Shown piece after piece: positions 27,633 to 34,561 of a stretch of DNA of 45,906 nt (the first letter of the stretch is position 1; every line of letters begins with the position of its first letter). The notes beneath the pieces were generated by a model. That model was not told the DNA's origin. It saw only the letters and a list, made by a program, of their open reading frames with translations, and did not search any database. The position numbers and the translations under genes are program-made. Source of the stretch: Ignavibacteria bacterium (lineage in GTDB: Bacteria > Bacteroidota > Ignavibacteria > Tepidaquicellales > OLB5); NCBI GenBank assembly GCA_019912545.1, contig JAIOIK010000152.1, forward strand, positions 1-45,906. The letters run 5' to 3'.

Positions 27633-27702
27633 TTTTGATTTTTTTGTTATTTTAGAAGATAATCTGGAAAAATGAGGAGCTATAATTGGTGAAAACCAAA
27701 TA

Positions 27703-27727
27703 CTCCATTTTCCTCCATTTTCCTCCA
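27703..27727 (-). promoter_or_regulatory. MraZ operator: three TGGAG boxes at 10-bp spacing
   Basis: On the minus strand TGGAG occurs at 27723-27727, 27713-27717 and 27703-27707, each separated by five bases (GAAAA between boxes). MraZ is known to bind several tandem TGGG(A)-N5 boxes next to its own promoter; here the core is TGGAG. The boxes begin about 4 nt downstream of the -7 element, so bound MraZ would cover the start site. Confidence 0.82.
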
Positions 27728-27730
27728 CTA

Positions 27731-27760
27731 CAAAAATACGAAAAAAAAACCGTAAGTCAA
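27731..27760 (-). promoter_or_regulatory. dcw/mraZ promoter, Bacteroidota type (TTG-N19-TATTTTTG)
   Basis: Minus strand TTG (27758-27760), 19-nt spacer, TATTTTTG (27731-27738), an exact match to the -7 consensus TAnnTTTG at the preferred spacing. The predicted start is about 27724, giving a leader of about 90 nt before the mraZ TTG. Confidence 0.8.
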
Positions 27761-27835
27761 GGGTTTTTCCGCTATTTTTCAATTTTTTTTATGATTCGGT
27801 AATTAAGGGTAAGCTGTGAGCGTGAAGCTGAATTC

Positions 27836-28585
27836 TTAGAAAATGTTAAATACTGTCCCGGTTGCTTTTCCGAAGAGGAATACGCCCAGGATGAGAAGAA
27901 CTATACCTGCTGCAATGTTAAGTTTACCAATAGTATTTTTATTTATCCTGTGTTTATTACCTGTTATTACTTTTAAGAGCAGCCAGAACCAGAGAACTGT
28001 CCCTAAAAACGCCCCTGCTGAAAATATTAATCCGCCCCAAAAAGATTTATCTATTATACCAAAACTTTTGACATAACCAACAAGTGCAAACCATGATGCA
28101 GGAAGCGTAATTGAAGAAATACAAAGCATAACACCCATTATGAACTGTCCGAAAAGGTTGGACTTATCTTCAACAGGCATTTTATGCTTCTGTACAAAGC
28201 CCTTTGCCCTTCCCATTGCTTTAGTTACAGTTACTGACTGGCTTGCTTCTAAATGTTCATAATCCACTTTGTTCTTCATTATCCTGATACCGTAGATTAT
28301 GACTACAACGCAGCCGGCATAAATAAGTACTATCTGGATAACTCCCATATTGCCATTGATCATTTTTTCGAAACTCTGGGGCAGAAGTGATATAAATAAA
28401 GAAATACCTCCAAATGCAATTAAGGCATATACCATATCCATGAAGGCAGAGCCTGATGCAATTGCCATGCCTTCTTTTATTTCACCGCGGAATCCTTTGG
28501 AGATCAGCGCAAAGGCAATAGGGCCAAGCGGCGGCACAGATACTATGAAACCCGTAATGATCCCTGCAATTAAGCCTGCTATCAT
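27836..28585 (-). CDS. LysE/RhtB-family exporter
   Basis: 249 residues with about six transmembrane helices (near 3-22, 38-62, 77-98, 144-168, 180-203, 222-245). The N-terminal IAGIITGFIVSVPPLGPIAFALIS...GMAIASGSAFMDMVYALIA follows the LysE pattern (G...G...P.GP......G...G...G.D). The family exports amino acids or small polar solutes; this substrate is unknown. A soluble loop at about 108-142 contains HLEASQSVTVTKAMGRAKG. It lies upstream of mraZ on the same strand with no clear terminator between, so read-through into the dcw promoter region is possible. Confidence 0.85.
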   Translation of the reverse strand: MIAGLIAGIITGFIVSVPPLGPIAFALISKGFRGEIKEGMAIASGSAFMDMVYALIAFGGISLFISLLPQSFEKMINGNMGVIQIVLIYAGCVVVIIYGIRIMKNKVDYEHLEASQSVTVTKAMGRAKGFVQKHKMPVEDKSNLFGQFIMGVMLCISSITLPASWFALVGYVKSFGIIDKSFWGGLIFSAGAFLGTVLWFWLLLKVITGNKHRINKNTIGKLNIAAGIVLLILGVFLFGKATGTVFNIF

Positions 28586-28645
28586 TTAGTCATTTAACTT
28601 TGGAATTCTGCAATTTATCGAAATCTATACTCACTTAAAACAATT

Positions 28646-28676
28646 AAAAAAGCCCCTTTGTAATGTAACAAAGAGG
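28646..28676 (-). terminator. Rho-independent terminator after the HisN-like gene
   Basis: Minus strand CC-T-CTTTGT / ACAAAG-G-GG (inner 6-bp perfect stem 28656-28661 with 28668-28673, 6-nt loop) followed by CTTTTTT. It separates the phosphatase unit from the LysE gene. Confidence 0.75.
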
Positions 28677-28730
28677 TTTGCTTTGAATTTTCAACTCTTT
28701 TTAAGACCTTAAACTCTGATTAGCATGTTT

Positions 28731-28772
28731 CCCCTCTCTCCTTTCAGGAGAGGGGGTTAGGGGGTGAGGTCA
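28731..28772. repeat. REP-like palindrome (CCCCTCTC...GAGAGGGG plus GGTTAGGGGGTGAGG tail)
   Basis: 11-bp stem 28732-28742 with 28746-28756 (one G-T pair, 3-nt loop TTC), followed by the GC-rich tail TTAGGGGGTGAGG. This composite is familiar from scattered intergenic repeats in Bacteroidota genomes. It stands out from the AT-rich surroundings, directly after the phosphatase gene. Confidence 0.65.
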
Positions 28773-28788
28773 AGAGGAATACTAATTT

Positions 28789-29601
28789 TCAAACTGTTTT
28801 ATACACTTCCCGGCTTTCGAGGTTTTGGTTAAGGATCTTTAACACAGCATCATGCACTTTTCCGTTAGTCACAAGAGCATTTCCGTTATATATAGTAGGG
28901 TTCCCGCATAGGTCTGTAAACCTACCGCCTGCCTCTTCAACACATATCTTAATTGGAGCTACATCATAAGGTGCAACATGTGGGTCTATCATTATTTCTG
29001 ACTGGCCTTTTATGATGAACGAATGCCCGTGGCAATCACCAAATCCCCTGTTATAATAAGTCTGGTTTACAAGCTGCAGAAAATTATTCTTATAGGGCTC
29101 TGCTACTATATAGTCCAATCCACCATGGATCAGGTACGAATCTTTTATAGAAGTGATCTTGCTCACCTTGCATTTTTTATTATTGGAGTAACATCCCATT
29201 CCTTTTGCGGCAGAGATCGTTTCCTTCAAAGATGGCATTGAGATAACGCCAAGCACAACTTCTCCCTGGTATTCAAGCGCAAGCAGGGTTCCCCAGAAAG
29301 GGTATTTTCTCATGTAATTTTTCGTACCGTCAATCGGGTCAATGATCCATTTGAATTCAGAAGGGCTTTGGGTGATACCGCTTTCTTCTGCGTGAATGCT
29401 GTGGGATGGATATTTATTTTTTATCCTGCTAAGTATAAAATCCTCGCATTTAATATCGGCCACTGTAACAGGAGTAAGGTTATCCTTTACCCTTGGCTTG
29501 ATCTTTTTTGTATAGTACTTAAGCGTTATTTCTTCAGATCTTTTGACCGTATTAACGGCAAAATCAAGAAGCCGTTCCAGGAGTTTATTTTTCAATTTCA
29601 T
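28789..29601 (-). CDS. Inositol-monophosphatase family enzyme, probably histidinol-phosphatase (HisN type)
   Basis: 270 residues, Mg-dependent phosphatase of the FIG superfamily. Metal ligands: E72-E73 (HAEESG), D88-x-x-D91-GT (WIIDPIDGTKNY) and D213 in PYDVAP. The segment RGFGDCHGH (about 185-193) followed by GQSEIMIDP and KICVEEAGGRFTD closely follows the HisN-type signature R.WGD..G....G..E...DP...WD.A....EAGG, which suggests L-histidinol-phosphate rather than myo-inositol phosphate. No other his gene is in view, so a broader phosphatase cannot be excluded. It has its own terminator downstream. Confidence 0.85.
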   Translation of the reverse strand: MKLKNKLLERLLDFAVNTVKRSEEITLKYYTKKIKPRVKDNLTPVTVADIKCEDFILSRIKNKYPSHSIHAEESGITQSPSEFKWIIDPIDGTKNYMRKYPFWGTLLALEYQGEVVLGVISMPSLKETISAAKGMGCYSNNKKCKVSKITSIKDSYLIHGGLDYIVAEPYKNNFLQLVNQTYYNRGFGDCHGHSFIIKGQSEIMIDPHVAPYDVAPIKICVEEAGGRFTDLCGNPTIYNGNALVTNGKVHDAVLKILNQNLESREVYKTV

Positions 29602-29622
29602 ACTATTAAAAATAAAACTTAA

Positions 29623-29644
29623 TTGTTAGCATTTTGTTAGCATT
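29623..29644. repeat. Tandem perfect 11-bp direct repeat TTGTTAGCATT x2 in a divergent promoter region
   Basis: TTGTTAGCATT at 29623-29633 is repeated exactly at 29634-29644. An 11-bp period puts both copies on the same DNA face. It lies 22 nt upstream of the HisN-like start codon and about 100 nt upstream of the metallophosphoesterase, so it could be a regulator-binding pair. Confidence 0.55.
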
Positions 29645-29731
29645 GAATTCAAACTTAATGAAACTGCCGGATAGTTGAAAAACATAACCGGATGCTTATT
29701 GACACTTAACAACAGCTTAACAGAATTATTA

Positions 29732-29739
29732 TATATTTG
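29732..29739 (+). promoter_or_regulatory. Possible -7 element (TATATTTG) for the metallophosphoesterase gene
   Basis: Exact TAnnTTTG match 9 nt before the ATG at 29749. A TTGACA lies at 29699-29704 but is too far (30 nt) for the usual -33, so only the -7 box is supported; the transcript would be nearly leaderless. Confidence 0.35.
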
Positions 29740-29748
29740 AACAGCGAA

Positions 29749-30702
29749 ATGAAAATTGCTCACATATCAGACCTTCACCTTGATAACCACCTCAAAAGAA
29801 ATAATATTTCCGATACTGTTAAAGTACTGGAATATATATCAGATAACAACTTTGACCATGTTGTAATTACCGGAGATATTACAGATCGCGCCGAACCATC
29901 TGCATTTGAAACGGCGCGGAGACTATTCAAAAAATTTGGACTCCTAAAACCCGAAAAGCTGACTCTGACAATCGGAAATCATGATACATTCGGCGGAGTG
30001 CACTTTGCTGAAGATGTAATTGAATTCCCTGCCAGGTGCAAAAATACAAACTATTACGATAAGATTAAAGAATTTGAATCATACTTCCATGAGTGTTTTG
30101 CCAGTACCATTAGAAGAATTAACAGCACTTTCCCGTTCATTAAGGAATTTGATGACTTTGTAATTTGCGGTATCAACTCAATTGCGGAGTATTCTATCAT
30201 AAAAAATCCGTTCGCTTCAAACGGGAAGATCTCAAGCGGTCAGCTTTCTGTACTGAATGGATTGCTTGACGGAACAGTTATGAACAACAAAAGAAAAATA
30301 GCGATCACACATCATCATTTCTGTAAAGAAGAAGCGAATGTTGCCGGAACTCCCGGTACTGTATGGCAGGCAATTGAGCGCCAAACGATGAAGCTTAGAG
30401 GAAAGAAGAAAATTCTGAGCAGATTTTCAGATTCAGGAATCGAATTAGTTCTTCATGGCCACCTCCATGAAGTATCAGAATATTCCAGAAAAGGGATCAG
30501 GATAATGAATGGAGGCGGCTCAATACTCTCAAAGAAGAAGGATTATTTCCTGGTCAACTCTGTGGAAGTTAGCCCGGAAGGAATCAATACTCAAATAGTG
30601 AAAGTTCCGCGCTCAAAAGCTTCATATCCGCATGACAATTCACTTATCCCGCTAAAAAATCCTTTCGAAAAAAGGCTTGCAGGCGATATCTGCATGAATT
30701 AA
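29749..30702 (+). CDS. Metallophosphoesterase (calcineurin-like)
   Basis: 317 residues from ATG 29749 (MKIAHISDLHLD). An upstream in-frame TTG at 29737 overlaps the probable promoter and is rejected. Dinuclear metal motifs in order: D-x-H (SDLHLD), GDITD (VVITGDITDR), GNHD (LTIGNHD), H..H (ITHHHF) and GHLH (LVLHGHLHE). This is the class that includes Icc/CpdA-type 3',5'-cyclic nucleotide phosphodiesterases and DNA-repair nucleases; the substrate cannot be read from sequence. It is monocistronic, with prs starting 114 nt later under its own promoter. Confidence 0.88.
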   Translation: MKIAHISDLHLDNHLKRNNISDTVKVLEYISDNNFDHVVITGDITDRAEPSAFETARRLFKKFGLLKPEKLTLTIGNHDTFGGVHFAEDVIEFPARCKNTNYYDKIKEFESYFHECFASTIRRINSTFPFIKEFDDFVICGINSIAEYSIIKNPFASNGKISSGQLSVLNGLLDGTVMNNKRKIAITHHHFCKEEANVAGTPGTVWQAIERQTMKLRGKKKILSRFSDSGIELVLHGHLHEVSEYSRKGIRIMNGGGSILSKKKDYFLVNSVEVSPEGINTQIVKVPRSKASYPHDNSLIPLKNPFEKRLAGDICMN

Positions 30703-30751
30703 GCCGTTCTTACCATGTAGTAAGTTATCCTCAACACCACTTTCTTATAAA

Positions 30752-30782
30752 TTGATTATTCATAGATAAATTGATAAATTTG
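30752..30782 (+). promoter_or_regulatory. prs promoter, Bacteroidota type (TTG-N20-TAAATTTG)
   Basis: TTG at 30752-30754, 20-nt spacer, TAAATTTG at 30775-30782 (exact TAnnTTTG). The predicted start is near 30790, about 27 nt before the prs ATG. Confidence 0.7.
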
Positions 30783-30816
30783 TGTATTCCACAAACAATT
30801 CGAACATCCATAACCA

Positions 30817-31755
30817 ATGGCAAGATCAGAGATACAGATTTTTTCTGGCAGAAACTCTAACTACCTCATTAAACATATTTGTGACCATCTTGATCTTCCT
30901 CTTGGAAAGTGCCGTATTGTTAACTTTAGTGACGGCGAGATTTGGGTAAAGTATAATGATAACATCCGCGGCAAGGATGTTTACATTGTGCAGTCAACCA
31001 ATCCCCCGGCTGATAACCTGATGGAACTGCTAATGATGATAGATGCAGCAGTCCGCGCATCAGCAAGAAGAATAACTGCGGTCATACCATACTTTGGTTA
31101 CGCAAGGCAGGATAGAAAAGATATGCCGCGTGTATCTATAACAGCTAAGCTTATTGCAAACCTGCTGACCGAAGCCGGAGTCGATAGAATAATTACAATG
31201 GATCTTCACGCCCCGCAATTACAGGGCTTTTTTGATATACCCGTTGATCATCTGTATTGCTCTGTATTATTTTTAAGATACTTCAAAAGACTTAAACTTA
31301 AAAACCTCGCAGTTGCAGCGCCTGATGTTGGAGGCTCAAAGCGTGCCAGGGCTTATGCAAAGAACCTTGGCGCTGACCTTATTCTTATAGATAAACGCCG
31401 CCCGAAACCTAACGTTGCTGAGGTAATGAATATCATTGGTGATGTTGAAGGGAAAAATGTACTGATAGTGGACGACTTGATAGATACTGCAAATACATTT
31501 GTTGCGGCAGTTGAAGCTTTGAAGAAAAACGGCGCAAAGGATATCTTCGGCGCGGCAACTCACCCTATACTATCCGGGCAGGCAGTTCAGAAAATCGAAA
31601 ACTCCAGTCTGAAGAAGCTTGTTGTTGCAAACACAGTTCCGCTCAGCATCAAATCAAAAAAGATAGAGATACTGGATATATCCAGATTGTTCGCTCACGC
31701 CATAGTAAGGAATAACGAGAACCAGTCGATAAGCGCGTTATTTAAAGTGGAGTAA
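30817..31755 (+). CDS. prs: Ribose-phosphate pyrophosphokinase (PRPP synthetase)
   Basis: Makes PRPP from ribose 5-phosphate and ATP for purine, pyrimidine, histidine, tryptophan and NAD synthesis. 312 residues, class I length. Motifs: FSGRNSNYL, FSDGEIWVKYNDNIRGKDVYIVQST, YFGYARQDRK, the flexible-loop histidine in MDLHAPQLQGFFDIPVDHL, APDVGGSKRARAYAK, and the PRPP loop LIVDDLIDTANTF. The family is cytoplasmic and hexameric. It ends 15 nt before the convergent T9SS cargo gene with no obvious terminator between. Confidence 0.98.
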   Translation: MARSEIQIFSGRNSNYLIKHICDHLDLPLGKCRIVNFSDGEIWVKYNDNIRGKDVYIVQSTNPPADNLMELLMMIDAAVRASARRITAVIPYFGYARQDRKDMPRVSITAKLIANLLTEAGVDRIITMDLHAPQLQGFFDIPVDHLYCSVLFLRYFKRLKLKNLAVAAPDVGGSKRARAYAKNLGADLILIDKRRPKPNVAEVMNIIGDVEGKNVLIVDDLIDTANTFVAAVEALKKNGAKDIFGAATHPILSGQAVQKIENSSLKKLVVANTVPLSIKSKKIEILDISRLFAHAIVRNNENQSISALFKVE

Positions 31756-31770
31756 CTGACAACGCAAAAT

Positions 31771-33171
31771 CTACTTGCTGAAAACTATCTTTATTGAAGA
31801 AACCTGTTTCCCGTCACTTAACATTCTTACAAAGTATATTCCCGATGATAAATTTGAAGGATAGTAATCTAACTTGTAAGTTCCGGGTTCCATATAGCCG
31901 TTGAGCAGCTCTCCTGTTTCTTTACCTGATATGTCATAGATCTTCAGATTAACAATTCCGCTCTTGCCAATATCGATTATTATGCTGGTTGTTGGATTAA
32001 ACGGGTTTGGATAGTTTTGGTACAGCCTGAATTTCTCAGGAATGTTTGTGCTTATTGTGGTAATACCAAGCCAGCTTCCCCATACTTTATAAACTGCATC
32101 CTGCGTAACCGCGTAAACTGTATCACCTGAGGCGGCATCTTTTGAAATACCAATTACCGTTTTTGAAGGATTGAATGAATCATTATACAGGAACCAGCTG
32201 CTTCCTCCGTTTGTAGAGCGCCAGAGCCCCATATTTGTGCCTGCATAAACTAAATTCGGATTATCCGGAGAAACTTCAATAGAGCGGAATGAATTGCCTG
32301 CTAAAACCTGAGTCCAGTTCAAACCATGGTTAACTGATTTATGTATGCCGCTTGAGCTCCACCCGAACAAAACGCTATCGGAATAGTTCACTGCAATATC
32401 GTAAAGCACCGGGCAGCTTACCTGAAAGAAATCCGTGCCCGAAGTAGTGCTCAGCATCAGTCCGCTGTATGAGCCGGCATAAATGTAATTTCTTTTCAAA
32501 GGGTTCACTTTTATTAATCCCTGCGAGAAATTTGAATTTGTATCAACAGCAGCCCAGGTCGTTCCTCTGTTGGTGCTCTTAAACACACATTTATGCGAGG
32601 ATGAAATAATACTGTAACCCAAATAAATTAAATTATCGTTTACCGGGTCTATATCAATTCCAAAATTAAGCTGGCCCATAAAATCATTTCCGAACTGTGG
32701 AAGATTTACTGAACTGCTCCCTCCGTTCTGTGTAAATTGGTTAACATCACCTGCATCACACCCGCATGCGCCGAATAGATTCTTAAAAATAAATTGCGTA
32801 TCTACTGGCGAGACCGTAAATCTCAATACTTTGTTACAAACATATCTTGGAGGGTTACATGAAAACGGGCAAAAACACAAGCACCAGTTAGCGTTCAGGA
32901 ATCCATTAGCCGGTTGAAACCATGAATTATTCTGTCTGTTCAGTTTCAGGCTTTTTCCGCTGCTGTTTGGGTTGCCATTAGGGTTAAAATTAATTCCTCT
33001 GATGATATAGATCTGTTTAGCATTACTGCCGGCAAGTTTAACCTGCTTCATAGAATAAATGCCAACAGCAGTATCATCACTGTATATTTTTTGCCAGCCA
33101 AATTGTGAGTATGTTGATGAAAGCGGGATGACGAGTGACAGGATCAAACAAAAAGAGATGAGAGTCTTCAT
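31771..33171 (-). CDS. Secreted protein with BNR/sortilin-like repeats and T9SS type A sorting domain
   Basis: 466 residues. A signal peptide (residues 1-22, ending STYSQ) is followed by beta-propeller-like repeats with the BNR pattern S-x-x-x-G-x-x-W: FKSTNRGTTWAAV, HKSVNHGLNWTQV, WRSTNGGSSWFLY. The C-terminal about 90 residues, from IPEKFRLYQNYPNPFNPTTS to the end, form a T9SS (Por) sorting domain that directs export across the outer membrane; it carries the YPNPFNP signature. Unusual cysteine clusters occur at about 95-115 (WCLCFCPFSCNPP) and 132-140 (GACGCDAG). AGGAGA precedes the ATG. Function beyond surface or extracellular location is unknown. Confidence 0.85.
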   Translation of the reverse strand: MKTLISFCLILSLVIPLSSTYSQFGWQKIYSDDTAVGIYSMKQVKLAGSNAKQIYIIRGINFNPNGNPNSSGKSLKLNRQNNSWFQPANGFLNANWCLCFCPFSCNPPRYVCNKVLRFTVSPVDTQFIFKNLFGACGCDAGDVNQFTQNGGSSSVNLPQFGNDFMGQLNFGIDIDPVNDNLIYLGYSIISSSHKCVFKSTNRGTTWAAVDTNSNFSQGLIKVNPLKRNYIYAGSYSGLMLSTTSGTDFFQVSCPVLYDIAVNYSDSVLFGWSSSGIHKSVNHGLNWTQVLAGNSFRSIEVSPDNPNLVYAGTNMGLWRSTNGGSSWFLYNDSFNPSKTVIGISKDAASGDTVYAVTQDAVYKVWGSWLGITTISTNIPEKFRLYQNYPNPFNPTTSIIIDIGKSGIVNLKIYDISGKETGELLNGYMEPGTYKLDYYPSNLSSGIYFVRMLSDGKQVSSIKIVFSK

Positions 33172-33461
33172 ACTACTATCTCCTATTCTGCTTTTTCGCA
33201 GGATTTAATGGTTTTATAAGTACATGATAATAATAATATTTTTAAACAAATGAAACATTAAATTTATCTGATACAAATTGCAAATCGTAAATATTTATGA
33301 AAAAGACGCTAATAAATTGGAAATCAATAGTTTAAGAAGCCTTACAAGAACATGGAAACCTCAAAATAAGTTCTCAAAATCTACAATTTTTGCACTGTGT
33401 ATTACATTGAAACTGCCTCATTTTCTTGTTATTTTTCTAATGTTCTATAAATTAATTATAC
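33172..33461. other. Intergenic region between the T9SS cargo gene and ytxH, no convincing gene
   Basis: 290 nt, very AT-rich. It holds a weak plus-strand reading frame (33278-33481, 67 codons) without a ribosome-binding site, with composition like random AT-rich DNA; I do not call it. A short palindrome CTGCTTTTTCGCAG (33189-33202) lies in the T9SS gene leader. No exact TAnnTTTG promoter is seen on either strand. Confidence 0.6.
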
Positions 33462-33479
33462 AATCCGTACATACGGATT
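33462..33479. promoter_or_regulatory. Perfect 18-bp palindrome upstream of ytxH, possible operator
   Basis: AATCCGTA (33462-33469), 2-nt centre CA, TACGGATT (33472-33479). It ends one base before the AAGGAGG ribosome-binding site of the YtxH gene, so either protein binding or an RNA hairpin here would affect expression. Confidence 0.55.
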
Positions 33480-33486
33480 AAGGAGG
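33480..33486 (+). promoter_or_regulatory. Strong Shine-Dalgarno of ytxH
   Basis: AAGGAGG, 8 nt before the ATG at 33495. This is exceptional in the window, where most genes lack a clear SD, and predicts high translation. Confidence 0.8.
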
Positions 33487-33494
33487 ATTACACT

Positions 33495-33914
33495 ATGTCA
33501 GAAGATAAAGGCGTAGGAAAAGGTTTGTTCCTTGGATTCTTAGCAGGCGGAATTGTTGGCGGCGTTTTGGCTTTGCTTTATGCACCAAAAAGCGGTAAAG
33601 AACTTCGTTTGGATATCAGGAACAAAAAAGATGAGTTCCTTGATGATGCCGAGGAATATCTTGATATTGCAAAACACAAGGCACAGGATATCATCAACGA
33701 AGGCAAGAAGCGCTCCGAAGAGCTTATCAGCGATGCAAAGAAAAAAGCAGGCAACCTGCTTGATGACGCTAATAAGATCTTAAACGTAGCCAAAGATAAA
33801 ACTTCCTCATCTTACGAAGTTGCAAAAGAAAAGATCGTGGATGAATCTGCAAAAGTTAAGGATGCAATTAAAGCAGGCGTTGAAGCTTACAAGGATGAAC
33901 GCAATAAGCACTGA
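33495..33914 (+). CDS. YtxH domain-containing protein
   Basis: 139 residues. N-terminal transmembrane/glycine-zipper segment GLFLGFLAGGIVGGVLALLYAPKSGKELR (about 8-36), the YtxH signature, followed by about 100 residues of charged amphipathic helix rich in Lys, Asp, Glu and Ala (late-embryogenesis-like repeats such as KDKTSSSYEVAKEKIVDESAKV). Such small envelope proteins are often stress-induced; the mechanism is unknown. The gene is followed 37 nt later by a DUF948-like protein, a pairing also seen in Firmicutes and Bacteroidota. Confidence 0.9.
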   Translation: MSEDKGVGKGLFLGFLAGGIVGGVLALLYAPKSGKELRLDIRNKKDEFLDDAEEYLDIAKHKAQDIINEGKKRSEELISDAKKKAGNLLDDANKILNVAKDKTSSSYEVAKEKIVDESAKVKDAIKAGVEAYKDERNKH

Positions 33915-33950
33915 ATAATTGATGTAAACTAATAGCTTAGTACATAAACT

Positions 33951-34433
33951 ATGCAGGAAGTAAATTTGGTTTCGGGTATAACTGCAATTGCACTTTATAT
34001 TGCATTAATAGCGCTGGTGATATTTTTAATTATTGCAATTAAACGTATCGTTGGCGCTATTGATAATATCAATAGGGCAATTGATAATATTGAAAAAAAA
34101 GTAGATCATATCACAAGCAAAGCAGAACCTCTTATAGATAATACATTTTTGATCTCCAATGACATTAAAGAAATTTCCGCTAACCTCAGCATACAATCAT
34201 TAAAGATAAACGGAATTGTTGATTCGGTTAAAGATACAACCGATTCAATAATAGATTTCGAGCAAAAAGTTCAGAAGGAAGTTGAAACAAATGTTTTTGA
34301 TACTCTTAACATGGTAACAGCTGTAAGCAGGGGTATAAAAACATTTATCGGGGTATTATCCGGTTCAAAGAACGGTTCGGCAGGCAAAAAAAAGATACGG
34401 TCAAATTCCTCCCTGGAAGAAGACCTCTACTAA
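33951..34433 (+). CDS. DUF948-like membrane protein
   Basis: 160 residues. A periplasmic N-tail, one transmembrane helix (about 10-32: ALYIALIALVIFLIIAIKRI), then a long predicted coiled coil of repeating I/V-D-N/K heptads (DNINRAIDNIEKKVDHITSKAEPLIDNTF...) to about 115 and a basic C-terminus (KNGSAGKKKIRSNS). This is the DUF948 arrangement. Probable operon with ytxH. Confidence 0.82.
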   Translation: MQEVNLVSGITAIALYIALIALVIFLIIAIKRIVGAIDNINRAIDNIEKKVDHITSKAEPLIDNTFLISNDIKEISANLSIQSLKINGIVDSVKDTTDSIIDFEQKVQKEVETNVFDTLNMVTAVSRGIKTFIGVLSGSKNGSAGKKKIRSNSSLEEDLY

Positions 34434-34561
34434 AACAGTAATACTATCACCTTTTTTCCCGTAAGGCGGGGCTGTATGCCCTGTGCCCGGGGATTAGTCT
34501 TTGCAATAAACTCATGAGATTTTACTTGACATATAAATTCTAGAAGGGAAACTAACTGATC

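Noticed and set aside
27633-27782. 50-codon N-terminal extension of mraZ
   Set aside because: It covers the promoter and the MraZ boxes, and MraZ proteins begin at the (M)FQGHA segment, here TTG 27632.
33278-33481. 67-codon ORF upstream of ytxH
   Set aside because: No ribosome-binding site; it runs through the palindrome to the ytxH Shine-Dalgarno, and composition is that of AT-rich spacer.
34437-34560. Riboswitch or attenuator before the EF-G gene
   Set aside because: GC-rich stretch with short complementary pieces (CCCG/CGGG), but no terminator T-run after it and no recognisable aptamer core.
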